The notes beneath the pieces were generated by a model. That model worked only from the letters and a program-made list of their open reading frames with translations, had not been told where the DNA came from and did no database searches. The translations under genes and the position numbers were made by a program. 61,949 nt of DNA from Pseudomonas sp. ML96 (GTDB taxonomy: Bacteria > Pseudomonadota > Gammaproteobacteria > Pseudomonadales > Pseudomonadaceae): NCBI RefSeq assembly GCF_000761545.1, contig NZ_JPMY01000039.1, forward strand, positions 1 to 61,949. The letters are read 5' to 3'. Position 1 is the first letter of the stretch. Each line of letters begins with the position of its first letter. This document shows positions 43,761 to 54,494 of the stretch, piece after piece.

Positions 43761-44708
43761 TCAGGCGTCGAGATACTTCTCGGCATCCAGCGCGGCCATG
43801 CAGCCGGCGCCGGCCGAGGTGATGGCCTGGCGGTAAACGTGGTCGGCCACGTCGCCGGCGGCGAACACGCCCTCGGTGCTGGTCGCGGTGGCATTGCCTT
43901 CGCTGCCGCTCTGGACGACCAGATAGCCGTCGCGCATTTCCAGCTGGCCCTTGAACAGGTCGGTGTTGGGCTTGTGGCCGATGGCGATGAATACGCCAGC
44001 CAGCTGCAGCTCCTTGCTGCTGCCGTCGACGGTGTTGGTCAGGCGCACGCCGGTAACGCCGGTGTTGTCGCCCAGCACTTCGTCCAGAGTGTGGTTCCAG
44101 TGCAGGCGCACGTTGCCGTTGGCGGCCTTGTCGAACAGCTTGTCCTGCAGGATCTTCTCCGAGCGCAGCTTGTCGCGGCGGTGGATCAGGTGCACTTCTT
44201 TGGCGATGTTGGACAGGTACAGTGCTTCTTCGACGGCGGTGTTGCCGCCGCCGATCACGCAGACCACCTGGTTGCGATAGAAGAAGCCATCGCAGGTGGC
44301 GCAGGCGGAGACGCCCTTGCCGGCGAAGGCTTCCTCGGACGGCAGGCCCAGGTACTGGGCGCTGGCGCCGGTGGCGATGATCAGTGCGTCGCAGGTGTAG
44401 GTGCCACTGTCGCCCTTGAGGGTGAAGGGCTTGCTCTGCAACTCAGCGGTATGGATATGGTCGTAGACGATCTCGGTGTCGAAGCGCTCGGCGTGTTCCT
44501 GCATGCGCTGCATCAGTGCCGGGCCGGTCAGGCCGTGAACGTCACCGGGCCAGTTGTCGACTTCGGTGGTGGTGGTCAGCTGGCCGCCGGGCTGGATGCC
44601 GGTGATGACGACAGGCTTGAGGTTGGCGCGGGCAGCGTACACGGCGGCGGTGTAGCCGGCGGGGCCGGAGCCCAGGATGATCAGGCGGGAATGCTTGACT
44701 TCGCTCAT
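43761..44708 (-). CDS. trxB: Thioredoxin reductase
   Basis: A 315-residue low-molecular-weight flavoenzyme. FAD-binding GSGPAGYTAAVYAARA (12-27), redox-active CATC (about 136-139, in SACATCDGFF), NADPH-binding GGGNTAVEEALYLS and the C-terminal ATSTEGVFAAGDV are all present. It reduces thioredoxin with NADPH. It is divergent from ftsK and leads the trxB-aat-bpt series. Confidence 0.96.
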   Translation of the reverse strand: MSEVKHSRLIILGSGPAGYTAAVYAARANLKPVVITGIQPGGQLTTTTEVDNWPGDVHGLTGPALMQRMQEHAERFDTEIVYDHIHTAELQSKPFTLKGDSGTYTCDALIIATGASAQYLGLPSEEAFAGKGVSACATCDGFFYRNQVVCVIGGGNTAVEEALYLSNIAKEVHLIHRRDKLRSEKILQDKLFDKAANGNVRLHWNHTLDEVLGDNTGVTGVRLTNTVDGSSKELQLAGVFIAIGHKPNTDLFKGQLEMRDGYLVVQSGSEGNATATSTEGVFAAGDVADHVYRQAITSAGAGCMAALDAEKYLDA

Positions 44709-44827
44709 AAAAAGACCCCATAAGCCTTTGTCACAAAAGAGAATGCATGCTCCAATTGGGCCGCACGCAAGGGATAGCCGGGTATCCTACACCGAAGCAG
44801 GATTGGCCGGCAAAACGGCACTGTAGC

Positions 44828-44856
44828 CTGGCATGACACCTGTAAATTTGTACAAT
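44828..44856 (+). promoter_or_regulatory. ftsK promoter with SOS-box-like element
   Basis: CTGGCA (44828-44833), 17 bases, TACAAT (44851-44856) is a fair sigma-70 promoter. Between and over the -10 lies CTGT-N8-ACAA (44840-44855), one base away from the LexA half-site pattern CTGT-N8-ACAG. E. coli ftsK is partly LexA-controlled (dinH). Confidence 0.45.
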
Positions 44857-44912
44857 AGTCGCGTCCTTGCGCGTTCCACCGATCGCGCCATAAGCGCAGG
44901 AATGACAGCCTT

Positions 44913-47324
44913 TTGAAGAATTCCAGCTCAGCAGCCCAGGCTCCGGTCTGGCGTCAGCAATTGCATTACCGCCTCAAGGAAGGTGCATTGATCGCGCTCG
45001 GCGCACTGTGCCTGATCCTGTGGATGGCTCTGCTGACCTACGACCAGAACGATCCGGGCTGGAGCCATACCAGCAGCGCACAGCAGGTGCAGAACGCCGC
45101 CGGCCGCGCCGGTGCCTGGTTCGCCGACGTCCTGTTCATGGCGCTGGGCTATTTCGCCTACGTGTTCCCGCTGCTGCTGGCAGTGAAGACCTGGCAGGTA
45201 TTCCGTAACCGCCACGAGCCGTGGCAGTGGAGCGGCTGGCTGTTCTCCTGGCGCATGATCGGCCTGGTGTTCCTGGTCCTGGCCGGTGCTGGCCTGGCGC
45301 ATATCCAGTTCCAGTCCGCTCCCGGCCTGCCGGCCTCGGCAGGCGGCGCACTGGGCGAAAGCCTCGGCCACCTGGCCAAGGATGCGCTCAACGTGCAGGG
45401 CAGCACCTTGCTGTTCCTGGCCCTGTTCCTGTTCGGCCTGACCGTATTCACCGACCTGTCCTGGTTCAAGCTGATGGACCTGACCGGCAAGATCACCCTC
45501 GACCTGATCGAGCTGGTGCACAGCCTGATCACCCGCTGGTGGGAGGCGCGCCTGCAGCGCAAGCAGCTGGTCGCTCAGCTGCGCGAAGTGGACGAGCGTG
45601 TCGCCGAAGTTGCTGCGCCGGTAGTGCCGGATCGCCGTGAGCAGGCCAAGGTCAAGGAACGCCTGATCGAGCGCGAGGAAACTCTGGCCAAGCACATGGT
45701 CGAGCGCGAGACCCGCGTCGCTCCGGTCATTGCTCCGCCGCCGCCACCGAAGGCCGCCGAGCCGAGCAAGCGCGTGCTCAAGGAGAAGCAGGTATCGCTG
45801 TTCGAGGATGGCGCCGCCGTCGCCGGCACCCTGCCACCGATTTCCATCCTCGACGTAGCCGAGAAGAAGCAGAAGAGCTTCTCGCCCGAATCCCTGGAGG
45901 CCATGTCGCGCCTGCTGGAGATCAAGCTCAAGGAGTTCGGCGTCGAAGTGGTGGTGGAGTCCGTGCATCCGGGCCCGGTGATCACCCGTTTCGAGATCCA
46001 GCCGGGCATCGGCGTCAAGGTCAGCCGCATCTCCAACCTGGCCAAGGACCTGGCGCGCTCGCTGGCAGTGATCAGCGTGCGGGTGGTCGAGGTCATTCCG
46101 GGCAAGACCACCGTCGGTATCGAGATTCCCAACGAGGACCGCCAGATCGTGCGCTTCTCCGAGGTGCTGTCCTCGCCGGAATACGACGACGCCAAGTCGC
46201 CTGTCACCCTGGCACTGGGCCACGATATCGGCGGCAAGCCGGTGATCACCGACCTGGCCAAGATGCCGCACCTGCTGGTGGCCGGTACCACCGGCTCCGG
46301 TAAGTCGGTGGGCGTCAACGCCATGATCCTGTCGATCCTGTTCAAGTCCGGCCCGGAAGACGCGCGGATGATCATGATCGACCCGAAAATGCTCGAACTG
46401 TCGATCTACGAAGGCATCCCGCACCTGCTGTGCCCGGTGGTGACCGACATGAAGGAGGCCGCCAACGCCCTGCGCTGGTCGGTGGCCGAGATGGAGCGTC
46501 GCTACAAGCTCATGGCGGCCATGGGCGTGCGTAACCTGGCTGGCTTCAACCGCAAGGTGAAGGACGCCGAGGAAGCTGGTACGCCGCTGTCCGACCCGCT
46601 GTACAAGCGCCAGTCGATGGAAGACGAGGCGCCGCTGCTGAAGACCCTGCCGACCATCGTGGTGGTGGTCGACGAATTCGCCGACATGATGATGATCGTC
46701 GGCAAGAAGGTCGAAGAACTGATCGCGCGTATCGCGCAGAAGGCGCGGGCCGCCGGTATCCACCTGATCCTCGCCACCCAGCGTCCGTCGGTGGACGTGA
46801 TCACCGGCCTGATCAAGGCCAACATCCCGACCCGTATGGCCTTCCAGGTATCGAGCAAGATCGACTCGCGCACCATCCTTGATCAGGGCGGCGCCGAACA
46901 GCTGCTGGGCCACGGTGACATGCTCTACCTGCCGCCGGGTACTGGCCTGCCGATTCGCGTGCATGGCGCTTTCGTCTCCGACGACGAGGTGCACCGCGTG
47001 GTCGAGGCCTGGAAACAGCGCGGCGCGCCGGACTACATCGAAGACATTCTGGCCGGCGTCGAAGAAGCTGGCAGCGGCTTCGACGGCAGCAGTGGCGGTG
47101 GCGAAGGCGGCGAGGGCAGCGAGGAAGATCCTCTGTACGACGAGGCTGTCAACTTCGTCCTGGAAAGCCGCCGCGCCTCCATCTCCGCGGTGCAGCGCAA
47201 GCTGAAGATCGGCTACAACCGCGCCGCGCGCATGATCGAGGCCATGGAAATGGCCGGTGTCGTGACCCCGATGAACACCAACGGCTCGCGCGAGGTCATA
47301 GCGCCGGGGCCGTCCCGAGACTGA
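44913..47324 (+). CDS. ftsK: DNA translocase FtsK
   Basis: An 803-residue septal protein. Residues 1-200 carry four to five membrane helices. A shorter than E. coli linker follows (about 200-310, charged). Then comes the translocase motor with Walker A GTTGSGKS and the C-terminal gamma winged helix that reads KOPS and activates XerD. It pumps chromosome dimers and terminus DNA at division. The start is TTG 44913: an ATG nearby (44902) runs into a stop after three codons, and MKNSS...WRQQLHYRLKEG fits Pseudomonas FtsK. Confidence 0.94.
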   Translation: MKNSSSAAQAPVWRQQLHYRLKEGALIALGALCLILWMALLTYDQNDPGWSHTSSAQQVQNAAGRAGAWFADVLFMALGYFAYVFPLLLAVKTWQVFRNRHEPWQWSGWLFSWRMIGLVFLVLAGAGLAHIQFQSAPGLPASAGGALGESLGHLAKDALNVQGSTLLFLALFLFGLTVFTDLSWFKLMDLTGKITLDLIELVHSLITRWWEARLQRKQLVAQLREVDERVAEVAAPVVPDRREQAKVKERLIEREETLAKHMVERETRVAPVIAPPPPPKAAEPSKRVLKEKQVSLFEDGAAVAGTLPPISILDVAEKKQKSFSPESLEAMSRLLEIKLKEFGVEVVVESVHPGPVITRFEIQPGIGVKVSRISNLAKDLARSLAVISVRVVEVIPGKTTVGIEIPNEDRQIVRFSEVLSSPEYDDAKSPVTLALGHDIGGKPVITDLAKMPHLLVAGTTGSGKSVGVNAMILSILFKSGPEDARMIMIDPKMLELSIYEGIPHLLCPVVTDMKEAANALRWSVAEMERRYKLMAAMGVRNLAGFNRKVKDAEEAGTPLSDPLYKRQSMEDEAPLLKTLPTIVVVVDEFADMMMIVGKKVEELIARIAQKARAAGIHLILATQRPSVDVITGLIKANIPTRMAFQVSSKIDSRTILDQGGAEQLLGHGDMLYLPPGTGLPIRVHGAFVSDDEVHRVVEAWKQRGAPDYIEDILAGVEEAGSGFDGSSGGGEGGEGSEEDPLYDEAVNFVLESRRASISAVQRKLKIGYNRAARMIEAMEMAGVVTPMNTNGSREVIAPGPSRD

Positions 47325-47338
47325 CAAAGAGGATTTCC

Positions 47339-47965
47339 ATGCGCCTGATTCGCATGTTGCTGCTGGCCGCGCTGGCCTGCAGTTCCGTTCTTGCCCATGC
47401 CGACGACGAGGCCGCGGTCAAGCGCCTGACCGGCCTGCTCGACCAGGCCCAGACCCTGACCGGGCGCTTCTCCCAGCTGACCCTCGATGGTTCCGGTACC
47501 CAGCTGCAGGAAACCTCCGGGCAGATGGCGCTCAAGCGCCCGGGCCTGTTCCGCTGGCACACCGATGCGCCGCAGGAGCAGCTGCTGGTGTCCAACGGCC
47601 AGAAGGTCTGGCTGTACGACCCGGACCTGATGCAGGTGACCATCCAGACCCTCGACCAGCGCCTGACTCACACCCCGGCGCTGCTGCTGTCCGGTGACGT
47701 GTCGAAGATCCGCGAGAACTTCGAGATCACCTACAAGGAAGGCGGCGACGTGGTCGACTTCATCCTCAAGCCGAAGGCCAAGGACAGTCTGTTCGACAAC
47801 CTGCGTCTGTCGTTCCGCAAGGGCGTGATCAACGACATGCAGCTGATCGACAGCATCGGCCAGCGCACCAACATCCTGTTCCTCGGCGTGAAGCTGAACG
47901 AGAAGCTGGATGCCGCGCAGTTCGACTTCCAGGTGCCGGAAGGCGCCGACGTCATCCAGGAATAA
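47339..47965 (+). CDS. lolA: Outer-membrane lipoprotein carrier protein LolA
   Basis: A 208-residue periplasmic chaperone that ferries lipoproteins from LolCDE to LolB. The signal peptide is about 1-21 (ending AHA). The mature chain has the LolA segments LTGRFSQLTLDGSG and KRPGLFRWHTDAP. It is 14 bases after ftsK, the same order as in E. coli (ftsK-lolA-rarA-serS). Confidence 0.96.
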   Translation: MRLIRMLLLAALACSSVLAHADDEAAVKRLTGLLDQAQTLTGRFSQLTLDGSGTQLQETSGQMALKRPGLFRWHTDAPQEQLLVSNGQKVWLYDPDLMQVTIQTLDQRLTHTPALLLSGDVSKIRENFEITYKEGGDVVDFILKPKAKDSLFDNLRLSFRKGVINDMQLIDSIGQRTNILFLGVKLNEKLDAAQFDFQVPEGADVIQE

Positions 47966-47974
47966 GGAGTTTCG

Positions 47975-49300
47975 GTGGACCTGTTCCGTGCCGTGCCCGT
48001 CGCCCAGCCTCTGGCTGCGCGTCTGCGCGCCACCAGCCTGGACGAATACGTCGGCCAGGAGCACGTACTGGGGCAGGGCAAACCGCTGCGCGAGGCGCTG
48101 GAGCAGGGTGCACTGCACTCAATGATCTTCTGGGGGCCGCCCGGGGTCGGCAAGACCACCCTGGCCAAGCTGCTGGCCCAGGTCTCCGAGGCGCACTTCG
48201 AGACGATTTCCGCTGTGCTCTCCGGCGTGAAGGAAATCCGCCAGTCGGTGGAGGTGGCCAAGCAGCAGGCCGCCCAATACGGCCGTCGCACCATCCTCTT
48301 CGTCGACGAGGTGCACCGCTTCAACAAGAGTCAGCAGGACGCCTTCCTGCCCTATGTCGAAGACGGCACGCTGATTTTTATCGGCGCGACGACGGAAAAT
48401 CCTTCTTTCGAGCTGAACAACGCGCTGCTGTCGCGCGCCCGCGTCTATGTGCTGAAGAGCCTGGACGAGGCGGCCATGCGCAAGCTGGTGGAGCGCGCGC
48501 TGGGTGAGGACAAGGGCCTTGGCAAGCGCAACCTGTCGCTGCCCGAGGAGAGCTTCCAGATCCTGCTGGCCGCTGCCGACGGTGATGGCCGGCGCCTGCT
48601 CAACCTGCTGGAGAACGCCGCTGACCTAGCCGAGGACGGTGGCGAGATGGGCCCGGAGCTGCTGCACAACCTGCTGGGTGATAGCCGTCGCCGCTTCGAC
48701 AAGGGTGGCGAGGCCTTCTACGACCAGATTTCCGCGCTGCACAAGTCGGTGCGTGGCTCCAACCCGGACGCTGCGCTGTACTGGTATGCACGCATGATCG
48801 ATGGCGGTTGCGACCCGCTGTACCTGGCGCGGCGCGTGGTGCGCATGGCCAGCGAGGACATCGGCAACGCCGACCCGCGCGCCCTGACCCTGTGCCTCAA
48901 CGCCTGGGATGTGCAGGAGCGTCTCGGCAGCCCCGAGGGTGAGTTGGCGGTGGCCCAGGCCATCGTTTACCTGGCCTGCGCGCCGAAGAGCAACGCGGTG
49001 TACATGGGCTTCAAGGCAGCCCTGCGCGAGGCAGCCGAGTTCGGTTCGCTGGAGGTGCCGCTGCACCTGCGCAACGCGCCGACCAAGCTGATGAAGCAGC
49101 TGGGCTATGGCGAGGAATACCGCTACGCCCACGATGAGCCGGATGCCTACGCCGCTGGCGAGGACTATTTCCCCGAGGAACTGGAGCCGCGCCGTTACTA
49201 CGAGCCGGTGCCGCGTGGCCTCGAGTTGAAGATTCGCGACAAGCTGGCCCATCTGGCCAGCCTGGATGCCGCCAGCCCGCGACGGAGACGCAAGCCATGA
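47975..49300 (+). CDS. rarA: Replication-associated recombination protein RarA (MgsA)
   Basis: A 441-residue AAA+ ATPase related to clamp loaders, acting at stalled replication forks. Walker A GPPGVGKT at 54-61, Walker B ILFVDEVHRF, and the C-terminal tetramer domain are present. It starts with GTG 47975 behind AAGGAG, ten bases after lolA. Its stop overlaps the crcB ATG. Confidence 0.95.
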   Translation: MDLFRAVPVAQPLAARLRATSLDEYVGQEHVLGQGKPLREALEQGALHSMIFWGPPGVGKTTLAKLLAQVSEAHFETISAVLSGVKEIRQSVEVAKQQAAQYGRRTILFVDEVHRFNKSQQDAFLPYVEDGTLIFIGATTENPSFELNNALLSRARVYVLKSLDEAAMRKLVERALGEDKGLGKRNLSLPEESFQILLAAADGDGRRLLNLLENAADLAEDGGEMGPELLHNLLGDSRRRFDKGGEAFYDQISALHKSVRGSNPDAALYWYARMIDGGCDPLYLARRVVRMASEDIGNADPRALTLCLNAWDVQERLGSPEGELAVAQAIVYLACAPKSNAVYMGFKAALREAAEFGSLEVPLHLRNAPTKLMKQLGYGEEYRYAHDEPDAYAAGEDYFPEELEPRRYYEPVPRGLELKIRDKLAHLASLDAASPRRRRKP

Positions 49301-49671
49301 TCGGTGTGGTATTCGCCGTCGCCCTGGGCGGCATGATCGGTACCCTGGTGCGCTATGCCACTGGCAACTGGGTCACCAGCCACTTTCCCCAGCATTTCTA
49401 CGGCGCTACCCTGGCGGTCAATCTGGTCGGTTGCCTGCTGATCGGCTATCTGTATGGCCTGTTCGTGATGCGCCCGGAAGTGCCGGAAGCGCTGCGCGCC
49501 GGGTTGATGGTCGGCTTCCTCGGCGGCCTGACCACCTTTTCATCCTTTTCGCTCGACACGCTGCGCCTGCTGGAAAACGGCCAGGCACCCATGGCCATCG
49601 GCTATGCAGCCGCCAGCGTATTGGGCGGCCTGCTCGCCACCTGGGCCGGCCTGACATTAACCAAGCTCTGA
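49297..49671 (+). CDS. crcB: Fluoride exporter CrcB/FluC
   Basis: A 124-residue, four-helix dual-topology fluoride channel. The family marks are GGMIGTLVRY (8-17), an Asn-Gly pair in NLVGCLLIGYLYG and the Phe-box segment GGLTTFSSFSLDTL. It overlaps rarA by four bases and precedes serS by 13, an insertion in the otherwise conserved rarA-serS pair. There is no room for a fluoride riboswitch before it, so expression is likely constitutive with rarA. Confidence 0.94.
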   Translation: MIGVVFAVALGGMIGTLVRYATGNWVTSHFPQHFYGATLAVNLVGCLLIGYLYGLFVMRPEVPEALRAGLMVGFLGGLTTFSSFSLDTLRLLENGQAPMAIGYAAASVLGGLLATWAGLTLTKL

Positions 49672-49684
49672 ACGAGAACCTCCC

Positions 49685-50965
<1,281 letters not shown>

Positions 50966-50986
50966 GTCGATAGCAAGCGCACAATA

Positions 50987-51016
50987 GCGGGGTGGCGATG
51001 GCCACCCCGTTTTTTT
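50987..51016 (+). terminator. Terminator downstream of serS
   Basis: GCGGGGTGGC pairs with GCCACCCCGT around a short GAT-G loop, followed by seven T. It ends the ftsK-lolA-rarA-crcB-serS series 20 bp past serS. Confidence 0.9.
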
Positions 51017-51036
51017 ACCTCTGGTGAGATTGAGTC

Positions 51037-52413
51037 ATGGATTTCCTTCCGCTGTTCCACAAACTTCAGGGTCGCACCGTGCTGGTCGTCGGCGGCGGCG
51101 AGGTGGCGCTGCGCAAGGCACGCCTGCTCAGCGATGCCGGTGGGCGGCTGCGCGTGGTGGCGCCGGAGGTGCGTGGCGAGCTGCGTGAGCTGGCTGGCGA
51201 GGAGGGCGTGTTCCTGCGCGGCTACGCGTCGGCGGACCTGCAGGGCGTGGTCCTGGTAATCGCCGCCACCGACGACGAGCCTCTCAATGCGCGCATCTCG
51301 GCCGAGGCCCAGGCGCTGGGCATTCCAGTCAACGTGGTGGACGCCCCGGCGCTGTGCAGCGTGATCTTCCCGGCCATCGTCGACCGTTCGCCGCTGATCG
51401 TGGCGGTGACCAGCGGTGGCGATGCGCCGGTGCTGGCGCGGCTGATCCGCGCCAAGATCGAGACCTGGATTCCCGCCACCTACGGCCAACTGGCCAGCCT
51501 GGCGAAGAAATTCCGCGATCGGGTCAAGCAGCTGTTCCCCGATGTGCAGCAACGCCGAGTGTTCTGGGAAGACGTATTCCAGGGGCAGATCGCCGAGAGC
51601 GTGTTCGCCGGCAAGCTGGCCGAGGCCGATCGCCTGCTGGAAGAGAAGGTCGCCGGCGCTGCACCGCGCGCCCTGGGCGAGGTCTACCTGGTCGGTGCCG
51701 GTCCGGGTGATCCCGACCTGCTGACCTTCCGCGCCCTGCGCCTGATGCAGCAGGCCGATGTGGTGCTCTATGACCGCCTGGTGGCGCCGGCGATCATCGA
51801 GCTGTGCCGTCGCGACGCCGAGCGCGTTTACGTCGGCAAGCGCCGCTCGGAGCACGCGGTGCCGCAGGACGAGATCAACCAGCTACTGGTCGACCTGGCC
51901 AAGCAGGGCAAGCGTGTGCTGCGCCTGAAAGGCGGTGACCCGTTCATCTTCGGTCGTGGCGGCGAGGAGATCGAGCAACTGGCGGCCGAGGGTATCCAGT
52001 TCCAGGTGGTGCCGGGCATCACCGCGGCTTCGGGTTGCGCGGCCTATGCCGGTATCCCGTTGACCCACCGCGACCATGCCCAGTCAGTGCGCTTCGTCAC
52101 CGGCCACCTCAAGGATGGCAGCACCGATCTGCCCTGGACCGATCTGGTAGCGCCGGGCCAGACCCTGGTGTTCTACATGGGCCTGGTGGGCCTGCCGAGC
52201 ATCTGCCAGGAGCTGATCGCCCATGGCCGGTCCGCCGACACGCCGGCGGCCCTGGTGCAGCAAGGCACCACGCAGAACCAGCGGGTGTTCACTGGCACCC
52301 TGGCCAATCTGCCGCAGCTGGTGGCGGAGCACGAGGTGCACGCGCCGACCCTGGTGATCGTCGGCGAAGTGGTCACCCTGCGCGAGAAGCTGGCCTGGTT
52401 CGACCAGGTCTGA
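51037..52413 (+). CDS. cysG: Siroheme synthase CysG
   Basis: A 458-residue trifunctional enzyme that turns uroporphyrinogen III into siroheme for sulfite and nitrite reductases. Residues 1-205 are the dehydrogenase/ferrochelatase part with NAD loop VVGGGEVALRKARLL, and residues 215-458 are the SAM-dependent methyltransferase (VGAGPGDPDLLTFRALRLMQ, later GGDPFIFGRGGEE). Full length, as in E. coli (457). Its stop is three bases from the convergent next gene, with no terminator visible. Confidence 0.96.
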   Translation: MDFLPLFHKLQGRTVLVVGGGEVALRKARLLSDAGGRLRVVAPEVRGELRELAGEEGVFLRGYASADLQGVVLVIAATDDEPLNARISAEAQALGIPVNVVDAPALCSVIFPAIVDRSPLIVAVTSGGDAPVLARLIRAKIETWIPATYGQLASLAKKFRDRVKQLFPDVQQRRVFWEDVFQGQIAESVFAGKLAEADRLLEEKVAGAAPRALGEVYLVGAGPGDPDLLTFRALRLMQQADVVLYDRLVAPAIIELCRRDAERVYVGKRRSEHAVPQDEINQLLVDLAKQGKRVLRLKGGDPFIFGRGGEEIEQLAAEGIQFQVVPGITAASGCAAYAGIPLTHRDHAQSVRFVTGHLKDGSTDLPWTDLVAPGQTLVFYMGLVGLPSICQELIAHGRSADTPAALVQQGTTQNQRVFTGTLANLPQLVAEHEVHAPTLVIVGEVVTLREKLAWFDQV

Positions 52414-52416
52414 GTC

Positions 52417-53421
52417 TCAGCGCGCTTTTCGGGCGATGCCCTGGCCGCTCAGGTGTTCGCGGTCGTGGGCGCCGGCGAAGCTCTGCTGCGGGCCCAGCGG
52501 TACGACACCGGTCGGGTTGATTGTGCGGTGGCTGGCGTAGTAGTGGTGCTTGATGTGCTGGAAGTCCACGGTCTGCGCCACGCCCGGCAGTTGGTACAGC
52601 TCGCGCAGCCAGCCGCTCAGGTTGGGGTAGTCCGCCAGGCGCCGCAGGTTGCACTTGAAGTGCCCGTGGTAGACCGCGTCGAAGCGAATCAGCGTGGTGA
52701 ACAGGCGGATATCGGCTTCGGTCAGGTGCTCGCCGGCCAGGTAGCGTCGCTTACTCAGTAGCTGCTCCAGCTGATCCAGCTCATCGAACAGCGTGCCGAA
52801 GGCCTCTGCATAGGCTTCCTGGGTGGTGGCGAAGCCGGCGCGGTACACGCCGTTGTTCACCGCCGGGTAGATGCGTGCGTTGAGTGCGTCGATCTCGCCG
52901 CGCAGCGCTTCTGGATAGAGGTCCAGATCGTTGCCGGTGATGCCGTCGAAGGCCGAGTTGAACATGCGGATGATCTCCGCCGACTCGTTGCTGACGATGC
53001 GCTGTTGCTGCTTGTCCCACAGCAGCGGCACGGTAACCCGGCCGGTGTAACGTGGATCGTCGAGAGTGTAGCGCTGGTGCAGGAAGTGCAGGCCGTCCAG
53101 GGCATCGCCGCTGGAGCCGGTCTCGGCATCGAAGGTCCAGCCCTGTTCGCGCATCAGCCAGCTGACCACCGAGACGTCGATCAGCCCGTCCAGGCCCTTG
53201 AGCTGGCGGTAGATCAGCGTGCGGTGGGCCCAGGGGCAGGCCAGGGAAACGTAGAGGTGGTAACGGCCGGCTTTGGCGCGGAAGCCGCCTTCGCCGCTCG
53301 GGCCTGGGCTGCCGTCGGCGGTGATCCAGTTGCGGCGCTGGGCGTTCTCACGCTGGAAGCGGCCGTCCTTGCTGGTGTCGTACCACTGGTCGTGCCAGCG
53401 GCCTTCGATGAGCTGTCCCAT
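52417..53421 (-). CDS. Glutathionyl-hydroquinone reductase
   Basis: A 334-residue xi-class glutathione transferase (YqjG/PcpF type) that removes glutathione from glutathionyl-hydroquinones. The catalytic cysteine is in SLACPWAHRTLIY (about 58-70), followed by an all-alpha C-terminal half with the typical NNGVYRAGFATTQEAYAEA segment. Cytosolic. ATG 53421 has GGGAG seven bases upstream. Probably monocistronic. Confidence 0.9.
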   Translation of the reverse strand: MGQLIEGRWHDQWYDTSKDGRFQRENAQRRNWITADGSPGPSGEGGFRAKAGRYHLYVSLACPWAHRTLIYRQLKGLDGLIDVSVVSWLMREQGWTFDAETGSSGDALDGLHFLHQRYTLDDPRYTGRVTVPLLWDKQQQRIVSNESAEIIRMFNSAFDGITGNDLDLYPEALRGEIDALNARIYPAVNNGVYRAGFATTQEAYAEAFGTLFDELDQLEQLLSKRRYLAGEHLTEADIRLFTTLIRFDAVYHGHFKCNLRRLADYPNLSGWLRELYQLPGVAQTVDFQHIKHHYYASHRTINPTGVVPLGPQQSFAGAHDREHLSGQGIARKAR

Positions 53422-53510
53422 GGCGGGCTCCCTTTGCAGATAACTGTTGGAGCCCAGTCTATGGATTTGTGTTCGATGAAAAAGCGCAAAATCAGGGTTG
53501 CAACTATCGA

Positions 53511-54494
53511 TCAGATCGATTGGTGGCGCGCATCCCAGCGTTGACGGGCCTCGGCGAAGGCTGTCTCGCGGTTCAGACCCAGCCCACGCAGGGCCAGGGC
53601 CATGCTGCTGAGCACCGCGAGCTCGCCGTAGCTCTCGCTATGTTCACCGCGCCAGAAGGCCAGCAGCTGTTGCGGTTCCAGTCTCTCCGGCTTGACGTGG
53701 CGTTGGGCGGAGAGGGCGGGCCACTCTTCGTCCCAGTTCTCTCCATTCTCGGTGCCGTACAGGTGGCAGGTGCCGTCCGGGTTGACCTCGATCTCGCCGC
53801 CTTCGCCCTTGACCACGATGGCGTGGTCGCCGAGCAGCTGGCTGGCCTCGCGGTGCACCGCCTGGTAGCCGGGGTGGAAGATGCTCTGCAGGCCGACTCG
53901 TGCGCCCAGCGGGTTGAGGATGCGCGCCAGCGAGTGGATCGGCGAGCGCAGGCCCAGGGTGTTGCGCAGGTCGATCATCCGTTGCAGCTGCGGCGCCCAG
54001 GCGCCCAGCGGGGTGAAGGCCAGGTTGTGGCGATCCAGCGCTGCGCCGACTTCGTTCCAGTCGGCGCACAGCGGGATCTCCAGTGTCTGCAGCAGCTGTT
54101 CGCTGTACAGGCGCCCGGCGGTATGAGCGCCGCCGCCGTGGATCAGGATGCGCAGGCCACTGTTGGCCAGCGCCTTGATCGCCAGCAGGAACCAGGGTAG
54201 GTGGCGCTTCTTGCCGGCGTAGGTCGGCCAGTCGATGTCCACGGCGATCTGCGGTGCATCCAGGCATGCGCGGATGGCCTCGGTGAAGCCGGCCAGCTCC
54301 TCGGCGCTCTCTTCCTTGTGCCGTAGCAGCATGAGGAAGGCACCCAGCTGGGTGTCTTCGACCTTGCCGTCGAGCAGCATGCCCATGGCCTCACGCGCCT
54401 CCTCGCGGGTCATGCTGCGCGCGCCGCGCTTGCCCTTGCCGAGGATGCGCACGAACTGGGCGAAGGGGTGTTCCGGTGGGGCGACGAGGTTCAT
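53511..54494 (-). CDS. YbiB/TrpD2-like glycosyltransferase-fold protein
   Basis: A 327-residue relative of anthranilate phosphoribosyltransferase. The N-terminal helical domain (1-75) includes GKGKRGARSMTREEAREAM, and the alpha/beta domain follows with SGLRILIHGGGAHTAGR. E. coli YbiB, same family, binds nucleic acid without known sequence preference and lacks the TrpD reaction. It is last in the tusDCBE operon, overlapping tusE by four bases, a constant arrangement in pseudomonads that hints at RNA or tRNA work; that is inference. Confidence 0.78.
   Translation of the reverse strand: MNLVAPPEHPFAQFVRILGKGKRGARSMTREEAREAMGMLLDGKVEDTQLGAFLMLLRHKEESAEELAGFTEAIRACLDAPQIAVDIDWPTYAGKKRHLPWFLLAIKALANSGLRILIHGGGAHTAGRLYSEQLLQTLEIPLCADWNEVGAALDRHNLAFTPLGAWAPQLQRMIDLRNTLGLRSPIHSLARILNPLGARVGLQSIFHPGYQAVHREASQLLGDHAIVVKGEGGEIEVNPDGTCHLYGTENGENWDEEWPALSAQRHVKPERLEPQQLLAFWRGEHSESYGELAVLSSMALALRGLGLNRETAFAEARQRWDARHQSI

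Noticed and set aside
44928..47327. A 799-codon open frame antisense to ftsK
   Set aside because: It mirrors ftsK exactly, has the His/Gln-rich composition of a complement frame in high-GC DNA, and shows no domain or ribosome-binding site.
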